From positions 55,671 to 119,670 of the forward strand of contig NZ_JABFMW010000010.1 in assembly GCF_013359725.1 (NCBI RefSeq): a DNA stretch of 64,000 bases, written 5' to 3'. The notes beneath the pieces were generated by a model, which worked only from the letters and a program-made list of their open reading frames with translations, was not told the origin of the DNA and searched no databases. The DNA comes from Pseudarthrobacter sp. C4D7 (GTDB lineage: Bacteria; Actinomycetota; Actinomycetes; Actinomycetales; Micrococcaceae). Made by a program: the position numbers and the translations under genes. The number at the start of each line of letters is the position of its first letter. Position 1 is the stretch's first letter. Below, piece by piece: positions 52,810 through 61,547 of this stretch.

Positions 52810-55800
52810 ACTGTTGCCTCTTCCAGTTCCAAAGTTTCCAGCCCTGCAGGCTCAACGGCGGCGCCAAGGACCACCACCGCCTCCCCGGTCACCACCTGGG
52901 AGCCTGCGGTGGGCAGGACGCGGAGCACCACGCCGTCGCAGGGCGCTTCCAGGACGGTTTCCATCTTCATGGCCTCCAGGGACACCAGCGGCTGGCCCTT
53001 GGCCACGTGGTCCCCGGCCGCAACGTCCACCTTCCAGACGCTGGCGGCGAACGGTGCGGAGACCAGTGCGCCGTCGTCGGGAACATCCACGTCGTCTGCG
53101 GCGGGGGCCACGACGGCGGCGAGTGCCTCCGCGCGGTCGAACTCGCCGGCGTCGGCCCAGGCCTGCCGCTCCACGGCAAAGGCTGCACCCTGCTTTTCGC
53201 GGAACAGCTCGATGGACTCACGGTTCTCCGCCAGGAACGCCTCATGTTCTGCCAGCGAGAAGGTCCCCTCTTCGATCTCCACGCCGCGGCCGCGGCCGGC
53301 TGCCATGTCGGCCCGGAGGTCCAGGAGCTCTTCGGGGCTGACGGGGTACCAGTAGATCCGGTCGAAGAAGCGGAGCAGCCACGGCGATCCGGGCTCAAAC
53401 GGGGCGGAGTCCGCGTAACGCGACCAGACCTGGGTGGTGCGGCCCACGAACTGGTAGCCGCCGGGTCCTTCCATGCCGTAGATGCACATGTACGCCCCGC
53501 CGATACCCACCGCGTTTTCTGGGGTCCAGGTGCGGGCCGGGTTGTACTTGGTGGTCACAAGTCGGTGCCGGGGGTCCAGCGGGGTGGCTACCGGCGCGCC
53601 GAGGTACACGTCGCCCAGGCCAAGGACCAGGTATTCGGCGTTGAAGACGGTATCGAAGACCTCGTTGACCGAGTCCAGGCCGTTGATCCGGCGGATGAAC
53701 TCAATGTTCCACGGGCACCAGGGGGCGTCGTCCCGGACGCCTGCCATGTACCGTTCGATGGCCTCCCGGGTGGCCGGATCATCCCAGGACAGCGGCAGCC
53801 GGACAGTGCGGCTGGGAACCACCAGTTCTGAGCTGGCGGGCAGTGCCGCTTCCACCTCCCGGACCAGGTCCAGCAGCCGCAAGGTGGACAGGACGGACGG
53901 GTCCACCTTGATCTGCAGTGAGCGGATGCCGGGGGTGAGGTCCACGATGCCGGGCACGCGGAGCGCCTCAATGTGCTGGTGAAGGGCGTGGACGCGGGCG
54001 CGCAGGCCAAGGTCCAGCACCATCTCGCCGTATTCGACCAGCAGGTTGTCGTCCCCGGACCGGCGGTAGGTGACCGCGGGCCGGCCGGAACCTTCCGGCA
54101 CCCGGCCCAGTACGCCGTCGTCGCCATCCCCGCGGGCGGGGCGGGGGGCGGCGCTGCCGGCGGCCGGAGCCTCCGTGGCCACCGGGGATGCCCAGCCGGC
54201 ATCGCCCGGAAGGATCAGCTGCCGGCCGGGACCCAGGTCCTTGGCCGACGGCGCCCGGCCGGCTTGGATGGGCACGAACCTGACCTTGTCCCCCGGGCGG
54301 AGCTGGCCAAGCTTCCAGCGTTCGGCGGTCACCACGGTGACGGGGCAGACGAAGCCGCCCAGGCTGGGCCCGTCGGGGCCGAGCAGGATGGGGGTGTCGC
54401 CGGTAAAGTCCAGGGCGCCCACGGAGTAGGCGGTGTCGTGGATGTTGGACGGGTGCAGGCCGGCCTCGCCGCCGTCGGTCCGGGCCCAGCGGGGCTTGGG
54501 GCCGATGAGCCGGACGCCGGTGCGGGCAGAGTTGAAGTGCACCTCGTACTCCGCGGCGTACAACTCTTCGATGTCTTCGCGCTGGAAGAACTCCGGGGCG
54601 CCGTGCGGGCCTTCGGCGACGGCCAGTTCCCAGGTGGAGGTGAGGGTGGGACGGCTGTCCAGCGGGACAGCGGTGCCGGTGGCCTGCTGGACGGGAGCCT
54701 GTTCGACGGCGGACTTCACCGCGCGGAGGACGTCGCCGGCGCGCAGCACCCGCCCGGCGTGGCCGCCGAACTGGCCCAGCGTGAAGGTGGACGCACTGCC
54801 CAGGTACTGCGGAATGTCGAGGCCGCCCTGGAACAGGATGTAGCCGCGCAGGCCGTTCCCGGTGGCCGTGCCGGCGTCGAGCGTTCCTCCTGCCGGCACG
54901 GTGACGGGGGTCCAGGCGGGCACCTCCGCGCCGTCAACGGTCACCGTGACGTCCGCGCCGGTGACGCAGACGGTGGTGGCGTGCGTGAAGGTCAGGCTGG
55001 GGCCGGTCATGGTGAACTCCAGGCCCGGCGCGCCCTCCGAGTTGCCCAGGGCGGTGTTGCCCAGGCGGAAGGACAGGTCATCCATGGGGCCGCTGGGCGG
55101 GACACCGATCTGCCACAGGCCGGTGCGGCCGGGCCAGTCCTGCACGCTGGTCTGCAGGCCGGGACGGTTCACGGTGATGCGCGGTTCCGGATCCCCTACG
55201 GAGTCCAGGGTGCTGGTGGAATGCTGGACGTTGCGTACCACCTCCAGGCCGCCTACGGCACGGAGCATGCCTACGTTGGTCTCGATGCCGTCGACGCGCG
55301 TCTGCTCCAGGGCTGCGGCCAGGCGGTCAAAGGCTTCCGTGCGGCTGGCGCCGGAGGTGATGATCTTGCCCAGGAGGGGATCGTAGTTGGTGGAGACTTC
55401 CGTGCCGGTTTCCACCCAGGCGTCCACCCGCGCCGCTCCCGCGGCGGGGTAGGCGGCGTTGGTGACGGTTCCGGCGCTGGGCTGGAAGCCGCGGGCCGGA
55501 TCCTCGGCGTAAAGGCGGGCTTCCACGGCGTGGCCGGTGACGGGCAGGCTGTCCGGGACGTTGTCCAGCACCGTGTGAGCTGTGCTTCCGCCCTGTGCCA
55601 GGCGGAGCATCCACTCCACCAGGTCCACGCCGGTGACGGCCTCGGTCACGGGGTGCTCCACCTGGAGGCGGGCGTTGACTTCCAGGAAGGACGCTTCCCG
55701 GCGGGCGGAGTCGTAGACGAACTCCACCGTGCCGGCGGAGCGGTAGTTAAGGGAGGCGCAGAGCGCGCGGGAGGTACGGTGCAGTTCCGCACGGAGTTCA

Positions 55801-56564
55801 TCGGGGAGGTCCGGGGCAGGGGCTTCCTCCAGGACCTTCTGGTGGCGGCGCTGCAGGGAGCAGTCGCGGTCGCCAAGGCTCACCACCCGGCCGTCACCGT
55901 CGCCAAAGACCTGGATCTCGATGTGGCGGGCGTTCTCGACGTAGCGTTCGGCGAAGACGCCCGCGGTCCCAAAGCTGGCGCCGGCAAGGCGTGCCACCCG
56001 GGGGAAGCTTTCCGCCAACTCGGCCTCGGAGCGGCACACTGTCATGCCGATGCCGCCGCCACCGCCGGTGGCCTTGAGCATGAGCGGGAAGCCAATCGTC
56101 CTGCCGGCTTCCACGGCGGCGTCCACGTCCGCCAGCAGCCCGGATCCGGCGATCATCGGCACCCCGGCCGCCCGGGCGGCGTCGCGCGCGGTGTGCTTGG
56201 TGCCGAAGATGCGCAGCTGCTCAGACGTGGGGCCAACGAACACCAGGCCCGCGGCTTCCACCGCTTCGGCGAAGGCGGCGTCCTCGGACAGGAAGCCGTA
56301 GCCGGGGTGGATGGCGCCGGCGCCGGTTTCCTTGGCCGCTGCCAGGATGGCGTCCACCCGCAGGTAGGACTCCTTGGCCGGTGCCGGGCCCAGGAGCACC
56401 GCTTGGTCGGCGAGCCGGACGTGCTTGGCGCCCCGGTCCGCCTCGGAGAAGACGGCCACGGTGCGCAGCCCCAGCTTCTTCGCGGATTCGATGATGCGGC
56501 AGGCGATTTCGCCGCGGTTGGCAACCAGCAGGGTGTCGAAGGTGTTCAGGGTGGTGTTGTTCAC
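52806..56564 (-). CDS. Biotin-dependent urea/guanidine carboxylase
   Basis: 1252 aa in four parts. Biotin carboxylase is at about 8-450 (G-G-G-G-G-I-G-M ATP loop). Then comes a KipA-like carboxyltransferase half (about 480-800, with H-P-S-N-I-H-D and G-A-L-D-F-T-G-D), a KipI-like half (about 850-1060), and the biotinyl domain with E-A-M-K-M-E-T (about 1195). It carboxylates a urea- or guanidine-like substrate using ATP and bicarbonate. D719 (in A-L-D-F-T-G-D) may be the residue that separates guanidine from urea enzymes, which would favour guanidine. GTG overlaps the previous stop by 4 nt. Confidence 0.93.
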   Translation of the reverse strand: MNNTTLNTFDTLLVANRGEIACRIIESAKKLGLRTVAVFSEADRGAKHVRLADQAVLLGPAPAKESYLRVDAILAAAKETGAGAIHPGYGFLSEDAAFAEAVEAAGLVFVGPTSEQLRIFGTKHTARDAARAAGVPMIAGSGLLADVDAAVEAGRTIGFPLMLKATGGGGGIGMTVCRSEAELAESFPRVARLAGASFGTAGVFAERYVENARHIEIQVFGDGDGRVVSLGDRDCSLQRRHQKVLEEAPAPDLPDELRAELHRTSRALCASLNYRSAGTVEFVYDSARREASFLEVNARLQVEHPVTEAVTGVDLVEWMLRLAQGGSTAHTVLDNVPDSLPVTGHAVEARLYAEDPARGFQPSAGTVTNAAYPAAGAARVDAWVETGTEVSTNYDPLLGKIITSGASRTEAFDRLAAALEQTRVDGIETNVGMLRAVGGLEVVRNVQHSTSTLDSVGDPEPRITVNRPGLQTSVQDWPGRTGLWQIGVPPSGPMDDLSFRLGNTALGNSEGAPGLEFTMTGPSLTFTHATTVCVTGADVTVTVDGAEVPAWTPVTVPAGGTLDAGTATGNGLRGYILFQGGLDIPQYLGSASTFTLGQFGGHAGRVLRAGDVLRAVKSAVEQAPVQQATGTAVPLDSRPTLTSTWELAVAEGPHGAPEFFQREDIEELYAAEYEVHFNSARTGVRLIGPKPRWARTDGGEAGLHPSNIHDTAYSVGALDFTGDTPILLGPDGPSLGGFVCPVTVVTAERWKLGQLRPGDKVRFVPIQAGRAPSAKDLGPGRQLILPGDAGWASPVATEAPAAGSAAPRPARGDGDDGVLGRVPEGSGRPAVTYRRSGDDNLLVEYGEMVLDLGLRARVHALHQHIEALRVPGIVDLTPGIRSLQIKVDPSVLSTLRLLDLVREVEAALPASSELVVPSRTVRLPLSWDDPATREAIERYMAGVRDDAPWCPWNIEFIRRINGLDSVNEVFDTVFNAEYLVLGLGDVYLGAPVATPLDPRHRLVTTKYNPARTWTPENAVGIGGAYMCIYGMEGPGGYQFVGRTTQVWSRYADSAPFEPGSPWLLRFFDRIYWYPVSPEELLDLRADMAAGRGRGVEIEEGTFSLAEHEAFLAENRESIELFREKQGAAFAVERQAWADAGEFDRAEALAAVVAPAADDVDVPDDGALVSAPFAASVWKVDVAAGDHVAKGQPLVSLEAMKMETVLEAPCDGVVLRVLPTAGSQVVTGEAVVVLGAAVEPAGLETLELEEATV

Positions 56565-57256
56565 AGCGCAGCCTCCGGCCGGGTGACGATCATGCGGACG
56601 GGGGTGGGGTTGAAACCGTTGCAGGGGTTGTTGACCTGCGGGCAGTTGGAGACCAGCACCAGGGTGTCCACCTCGGCGCGCAACGCAACACGCTTGCCGG
56701 GTGCTGACAGGCCATCCACGATGCCCAGGGCGCCATCAGGGTCCACCGGGACGTTCATGAACCAGTTGATGTTGGACACGAGGTCTCGTTTGCCGAGGCC
56801 CCAGCGGGAGCCCTCGATCAGGAAGTTCTCCACGCAGGCGTGCTGTTCGCGGGTGTGCTGGCCGTAGCGGAGCGTGTTGGATTCCTGCGAGCAGGCACCG
56901 CCGATGGTGTCGTGCACGCCCACCTCATCCGCCACAACCGTCATCAGGGGCTCGCCCGTTTCAGCCCGCAGCACGGAACCTGTGGTGAGGATGATCGACT
57001 GCTGCGAGGCGATGGTTACCGGGGCGGAGTAGCGGATGGTGGTGTCTGCCGCGGCGTACAGGAGGCAGTCCACGGCCTGGTTGCCTTCCAGGTCCACGAT
57101 GGTCAGCACGTCGCCGGCTGCCACCACGGCGGACCACGGGCCGCGGGCTTCCACGAGTTCATCAAGGACCACGGTGCCGGCAGCGAGCGCGGTTTCCGCG
57201 GCGTCCGGGCCGGCAGTGGCGGCCGCGGGGTTCCTGGTATCAATGGCGGTGTTCAT
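56561..57256 (-). CDS. DUF1989 protein, UAAP2-type (likely carboxyguanidine deiminase subunit)
   Basis: 231 aa. It matches the DUF1989 family annotated as urea amidolyase-associated protein 2. Conserved cysteines and acidic residues are present (D-C-L-L-Y-A-A-A-D-T, G-G-A-C-S-Q-E-S-N, H-A-C-V-E-N-F). Paired DUF1989 proteins beside such carboxylases are reported to form carboxyguanidine deiminase, turning carboxyguanidine into allophanate and ammonia. It overlaps both neighbours by 4 nt, so all these genes are translationally coupled. Confidence 0.9.
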   Translation of the reverse strand: MNTAIDTRNPAAATAGPDAAETALAAGTVVLDELVEARGPWSAVVAAGDVLTIVDLEGNQAVDCLLYAAADTTIRYSAPVTIASQQSIILTTGSVLRAETGEPLMTVVADEVGVHDTIGGACSQESNTLRYGQHTREQHACVENFLIEGSRWGLGKRDLVSNINWFMNVPVDPDGALGIVDGLSAPGKRVALRAEVDTLVLVSNCPQVNNPCNGFNPTPVRMIVTRPEAAL

Positions 57257-58128
57257 CGGGCGCTCCTTGCGGCGAGGTCGTGTTCGGTATTGCGGAGGGC
57301 CTGCAGGTGCTCCGGGGCCAGCGGCCCAACCAGGTGCCCGGTTTCGAGAGCGTCAAGGTCCTGCGGTGCGTGCCAGGCGGTAATGTCCACGGCGGTCCCG
57401 GTAAAGTCCGGGCGCGGGTCCAGCGGGTGCGCGGTGTTGGCGAGCACCAGCACGGCGTCCATCTGGAGGAGGAGTTCGACGGCGGCGCCCGGGCCGGCGC
57501 TGCCGGTGGAGGTGATGCTCCCGGCCGGGTCAACGGTGGTGCCCTTGAAAAGGGCCAGTGACGGGGCGACGTCCCGCGGCCCGAGGCCGTTCTTGAGGGC
57601 GCCCAGGGTCAGCAGTTCCCGCGCGGCCGGTGAGGCGCTGTGGACCGTTCCGGCCCCGTACTTGGCCGTGTTGCCGGCCAGGGTGGTGGCACCGGTCAGG
57701 GCATCGTGGCGGCCAGAGGTGTCTGCCACGATGGTGGCCATGAGGCGGCCTGAATCGGAGAGCAGCGGGTGGCCGGTCCCCGGGTAGGCCTGCCATGGGA
57801 CCTTGACGGTATCGGCGATGTTGAGCCGTTCGTGCAGGGCGCCGGCGCGGTACAGGAGGGTGTGGACGCAGGCGTCACCGGCGGAGTCGGTGAGCCGGAC
57901 CCTGGTTCCGCGGGCCAGCGCCATGGTGGTGTAGCGGCCAAAGGCGAGGGACTCCGCCCAGCTGGGGATGCCGGCGTCGGGCATTCCTGCCAGCAGGTGC
58001 TCCGGCGCCGAGGCTGCCGGGACAAAACGCATGGTGTCAGCTGTCTTGCCGTGCTGTTCCCTGGCGTGGGCGCGGGCGCCGGCCGTCGTGGCGGTACCGG
58101 TTGTAGGGGTTTCGATGGTCTGTGTCAT
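57253..58128 (-). CDS. DUF1989 protein, UAAP1-type (likely carboxyguanidine deiminase subunit)
   Basis: 291 aa, partner of the 231-aa DUF1989 protein. It shares the same layout, with an N-terminal extension of about 45 residues. Key segments are D-S-A-G-D-A-C-V-H-T-L-L-Y-R and L-S-D-S-G-R-L-M-A-T-I-V-A-D-T-S-G-R-H-D. In urea-only readings this gene is called urea amidolyase-associated protein 1. Its presence favours a guanidine pathway. It lies 45 nt after the permease and overlaps the next gene by 4 nt. Confidence 0.9.
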   Translation of the reverse strand: MTQTIETPTTGTATTAGARAHAREQHGKTADTMRFVPAASAPEHLLAGMPDAGIPSWAESLAFGRYTTMALARGTRVRLTDSAGDACVHTLLYRAGALHERLNIADTVKVPWQAYPGTGHPLLSDSGRLMATIVADTSGRHDALTGATTLAGNTAKYGAGTVHSASPAARELLTLGALKNGLGPRDVAPSLALFKGTTVDPAGSITSTGSAGPGAAVELLLQMDAVLVLANTAHPLDPRPDFTGTAVDITAWHAPQDLDALETGHLVGPLAPEHLQALRNTEHDLAARSAR

Positions 58129-58173
58129 GTCAGTCCTGGTGTCGTGGAAGTTCGGCGGAAAAGGGTTGGCCGG

Positions 58174-59676
58174 TCAGGCCTTGGCTGCCATGGTGCGGCG
58201 CCGGACCCACAGGCCCACGAGCAGGACGGCCGTGACCATCAGCGGCGCGGACCACAGGAGGAGGCCGTTGTCACCGGAGGGGTCGTACACTTCCGGGCGG
58301 GGCCAGGCGAGGTTGACCACCATGACTGCGCCGTAGAGAACGGCGAGGATGTTGACCGGAAGGCCCCAGCGGCCCAGCGAGAAGAGGCCGGCGGGCATGG
58401 TTTGTCCCACCCGGCCCCAGTCGCCGCGGAGGCGGTTGGCCAACTGCGGAACGGTGACCAGGAGGTAGGCGAGGTAGACCATCACGATGCAGACGCTGCA
58501 GAGGGTGGTGAACAGTGCCGCGTTGCCTACGTTGATGGCCAGGACCGCGACCGCCAGGGCTCCGATCACGATGGAGGGCCACATGGGGGTTCCGCGGGTG
58601 GGGTGTACAGAGGAAAGGAGGCGCGACGCCGGGAGCTTGCCGTCGCGGGCCATGGAGAACACCAAGCGGGAACCGGCAGTCTGGATCGCCAGGGTGCAGA
58701 CGAAGATGGCGATGGCCACATCCACCAGCAGGACCTTGCCCCAGAAGGTGCCCAGGACGGCGGTGAGGACATAGGGCAGGCCCTCGGTGGCGAGGCGGCC
58801 ATCGTCCAGGCTGGGTGCGGCCATGAGGGCGGTGATGATCATCAGCGCCCCTCCGATGCCTGAGATGAGCAGGGCGGAGAGGATGGTCCGCGGGGCGGTG
58901 CGGCGCGGGTCCTTGGTTTCCTCCGACAGCTCGCCGGCGGAGTTGAAGCCCACCATGACGTAGGCGGCCATAAGCCCTGAGACCAGGAAGGCTCCCACGG
59001 CGCCCAGGTCGGATCCCTGCAGCACGCTGGTGTCCGCCACCACGTCCGGTCCGCGCTGGGCGGCACTGATGAGGGCCAGGATCACGGCTGCGACGCCGAC
59101 GATCTCGCAGGTGACGCCAACGGAGTTCACGTGGGCCATCAGCTTGACGCCCAGGGAGTTGATGATGGTGGTGGCCACGAGGAGGACGGCGCCCAGGACC
59201 ACGGCGTTCGATGCCCCGGTCACGGTGTTGAGCGCCGGGTCCCCGCCTACCACCTGGAAGCCATCCCAGAGCTGGGGCAGGACCACCTGCAGGGCGATGG
59301 CAGCCGCAGCGGCGGTCACCACCTGGGCGATGGCCATGAACCAGCCGGCGAACCAGCCCACGCCTTCTCCCCCCACCCGGCGTGCCCACTGGTAGACGGC
59401 GCCGGACAGCGGGTAGCGGGCGGCGAGTTCGGCGAAGTTCAGGGCCACCAGCAGCTGGCCCACCAGGACGACGGGCCAGGTCCAGAAGAATGCGGGGCCG
59501 GCAAAGGAGTAGCCGAAGGCGAAGAGCTGGAAGATGGTGGTGAGGATGGAGACGAAGGAAAAGCCGGCGGCAAAGGAAGCGTAGCGGCCGAGCTTTCGGT
59601 GCAGGGTGGGCTGGTAGCCAAGGGACGTCAGGTCTGCATCGTCCTGGTGGACGGTGGGGAGGACGGTTGAGGTCAT
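58174..59676 (-). CDS. APC-superfamily permease of the carboxylase operon
   Basis: 500 aa with about 12 to 14 hydrophobic helices. The N-terminus (L-G-Y-Q-P-T-L-H-R-K-L-G-R-Y-A-S-F-A-A-G-F-S) is typical of amino acid/choline-type APC permeases near urea carboxylase genes. It most likely imports urea, guanidine or a related cation. ATG 59676 is chosen over an upstream codon because GGAG lies about 9 nt ahead. It is the first gene of the operon. Confidence 0.9.
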   Translation of the reverse strand: MTSTVLPTVHQDDADLTSLGYQPTLHRKLGRYASFAAGFSFVSILTTIFQLFAFGYSFAGPAFFWTWPVVLVGQLLVALNFAELAARYPLSGAVYQWARRVGGEGVGWFAGWFMAIAQVVTAAAAAIALQVVLPQLWDGFQVVGGDPALNTVTGASNAVVLGAVLLVATTIINSLGVKLMAHVNSVGVTCEIVGVAAVILALISAAQRGPDVVADTSVLQGSDLGAVGAFLVSGLMAAYVMVGFNSAGELSEETKDPRRTAPRTILSALLISGIGGALMIITALMAAPSLDDGRLATEGLPYVLTAVLGTFWGKVLLVDVAIAIFVCTLAIQTAGSRLVFSMARDGKLPASRLLSSVHPTRGTPMWPSIVIGALAVAVLAINVGNAALFTTLCSVCIVMVYLAYLLVTVPQLANRLRGDWGRVGQTMPAGLFSLGRWGLPVNILAVLYGAVMVVNLAWPRPEVYDPSGDNGLLLWSAPLMVTAVLLVGLWVRRRTMAAKA

Positions 59677-59782
59677 TGGAAATCTCCAGGGCTGGAAAGG
59701 AATCTTGGGGGCGAAGCCTCCCGGCACTGCAGCGCTCGGCCGAAAGCTGCGGATTACCGGTCACTTGATAGTTTTCCAGCGG

Positions 59783-59827
59783 GATGTCCCCAAACAGTTT
59801 CGCCTCTGTAAAAGGCGGATGGACATC
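59783..59827. promoter_or_regulatory. Inverted repeat between permease and TetR genes
   Basis: GATGTCC (59783-59789) and GGACATC (59821-59827) flank an inner ACAG/CTGT-type symmetric stretch, centred near GCC and GGC. The first half-site lies inside the palindrome GGGATGTCCC. It is within the divergent 230-bp region controlled from both sides, so it may be the operator of the TetR protein at 59907. No known guanidine riboswitch pattern was recognised there. Confidence 0.45.
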
Positions 59828-59906
59828 TTGTTTCGGCCGGGTTTCCGTTCCCTCACCACCCCCGCCTGCCCAGTCCAGGCCTGCCCATCAGTGCAAGAAT
59901 GGGCCC

Positions 59907-60578
59907 GTGACTTATGCCGGTCCAGGACGCCCCCGCCACCAGCAGCCCTCCCGGCCAGGCGCCACCGCCCGCGAGGAAATACTCGACGCCGCCGCTGAGC
60001 TCTTCACCACCCAGGGCTTCGCCAGCACCTCCACCCGCTCCATCGCCGACGCCGTGGGGATCCGGCAGTCGTCCCTTTACCACCACTTCAAAACCAAGGA
60101 CGACATCCTTGAAGACCTCCTGGAGGGGACCGTGTCCGGCGGCCTGGCGTTCGCCCGCGCAGTGGCCTCGCTCCCTGCCGCGAGCCGGGAAACCGATGGA
60201 CCGGCTGGAAGCCGGCTGCACGCCGTCGCGCTTTACGACGGCACCCAGCTGTGCAGCGCGCGGTGGAACCTGGGCGTCCTCTACCACCTGCCCGAGGTGC
60301 GGAGCACGCGTTTTGCCCGCTTCCTGAACGACAGGCAGGAGCTCCGCCTCCTGTACGGTGAGCTGGGCCGCGGCCTGTCAGCCGCCGTGCCCGGACCGGA
60401 CGGCGGGGACTTCACGTTCCGCCTGGTCGAATCCCTGATCTACCTCCGGGCCGATGGCGCCGTCACCCCTGAATCGGCGATGCAGGCGGCGGACGCCGGC
60501 ATCATCCTTTGCGGACTGGGCCGGGAACTGCCGGCCATCCGCGCGGCAAGCCAGTTGCTCATTGACAAGCTGGCATGA
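59907..60578 (+). CDS. TetR-family transcriptional regulator
   Basis: 223 aa. The N-terminal helix-turn-helix is T-S-T-R-S-I-A-D-A-V-G-I-R-Q-S-S-L-Y-H-H (about 44-63), followed by F-K-T-K-D-D-I-L-E. The ligand-binding half spans about 80-220. GTG 59907 gives a standard N-terminus and AAGAAT lies 6 nt before it. It is divergent from the permease-carboxylase operon and is the obvious candidate for controlling it in response to guanidine, urea or allophanate. This is inferred from position. Confidence 0.88.
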   Translation: MTYAGPGRPRHQQPSRPGATAREEILDAAAELFTTQGFASTSTRSIADAVGIRQSSLYHHFKTKDDILEDLLEGTVSGGLAFARAVASLPAASRETDGPAGSRLHAVALYDGTQLCSARWNLGVLYHLPEVRSTRFARFLNDRQELRLLYGELGRGLSAAVPGPDGGDFTFRLVESLIYLRADGAVTPESAMQAADAGIILCGLGRELPAIRAASQLLIDKLA

Positions 60579-60628
60579 GATGAAGCTTCCGTGATGCCGG
60601 CAACCCCGTGCTCGGCTAGGCTCGGAGC

Positions 60629-61465
60629 ATGACGCGAGAGAACATCAGGACCCCCGACGGCGGCACGATTGAGCTCTTCTCCACCGGCGCCGAACTGGCA
60701 TCGGCCGGGTCCGGCGTCGTGGTGGTCCCGCCCTCCATGGTGACTGCAGCGGACTACACGAAGTTCGCCCAGAAGTTGAGCGCCGCCCTGGGCCGGCCGG
60801 TCCACACGTTCAACCGGCGCGGCCGCGGCTCATCGTCGCCGCAGCCCGAGGACTACACGCTGGACGTGGACATCCGGGACCTGGACACGGTCATGAAGCA
60901 CACCTCCAGCACGGACGTCTTTGGCCACAGCTTCGGCGGGGCGGTTGCCCTGCACGCCGCCCGGACACTTCCGGTGGAACGCCTCGCCGTCTACGATCCC
61001 GCAGTCTCCGTTAACGGCAGCGTCACCGCCAACTGGATTGTGGAGTACGAACGGGCCATCGCCGCCGGCGACCACGACCGCGCCCTCGCCGTCATCCAGC
61101 GCGGCCTGGAAGCCGGCGGGTCCTTCTCGTCGCGCATGCCGCTGTCCATGCTGACGCTGGCCAACAAGCTGACCGCGGGCACCACCGAGGGAAAGCAGCA
61201 GCGGGAACTGATGCGCACCGGCGTCCGCGAGATCAAGGCCATCATCGCCGCGGACATGCCGGCCGAACCATTCCAGGCGCTGCCCCTGGAGACGCTGATT
61301 GTGGTGGGCGAAAAGAGCCCCGCGTACTTCGGCATCGCCTGCGGCCAGATCCACGACGTCCTCTCCGGCTCCAGCTACACCATCCTGCCCGGGTTCGGCC
61401 ACGACGGTGCCATCAAGGCCCCGGACAAGCTGATCAAGGAACTCAGCGAGTTCTTCGCGGGCTAA
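60629..61465 (+). CDS. Alpha/beta hydrolase (paralogue of the one at 50058)
   Basis: 278 aa. The nucleophile elbow is G-H-S-F-G-G (about 97-102), with the N-R-R-G-R-G-S-S-S loop before it and a C-terminal H-D-G-A-I segment. It shares the order of segments Y-D-P-A-V-S-V-N-G-S, G-E-K-S-P-A-Y-F and G-S-S-Y-T-I-L-P with the hydrolase at 50058, so they share descent. The substrate is unknown. TAGGCT lies 6 nt before ATG with no ribosome site, so a leaderless mRNA is likely. It follows the TetR gene by 50 nt. Confidence 0.85.
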   Translation: MTRENIRTPDGGTIELFSTGAELASAGSGVVVVPPSMVTAADYTKFAQKLSAALGRPVHTFNRRGRGSSSPQPEDYTLDVDIRDLDTVMKHTSSTDVFGHSFGGAVALHAARTLPVERLAVYDPAVSVNGSVTANWIVEYERAIAAGDHDRALAVIQRGLEAGGSFSSRMPLSMLTLANKLTAGTTEGKQQRELMRTGVREIKAIIAADMPAEPFQALPLETLIVVGEKSPAYFGIACGQIHDVLSGSSYTILPGFGHDGAIKAPDKLIKELSEFFAG

Positions 61466-61547
61466 CTACTCGTGGCGCAGGCTGGATGACGGCGCAGGCT
61501 GGGTGACGGCGCAGGCTGGACGCCCGCGCCGCCTGGTGTCCGGCCGC

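Noticed and set aside
53973..56867. Plus-strand open frame of almost 3 kb opposite the carboxylase gene
   Set aside because: It is the antisense shadow of a strongly conserved carboxylase. It has no ribosome site and no recognisable domain.
59677..59906. Guanidine riboswitch (classes I-III) before the permease
   Set aside because: I looked for the conserved motifs of these classes on the minus strand and found none. The symmetric block is better explained as an operator or a plain leader.
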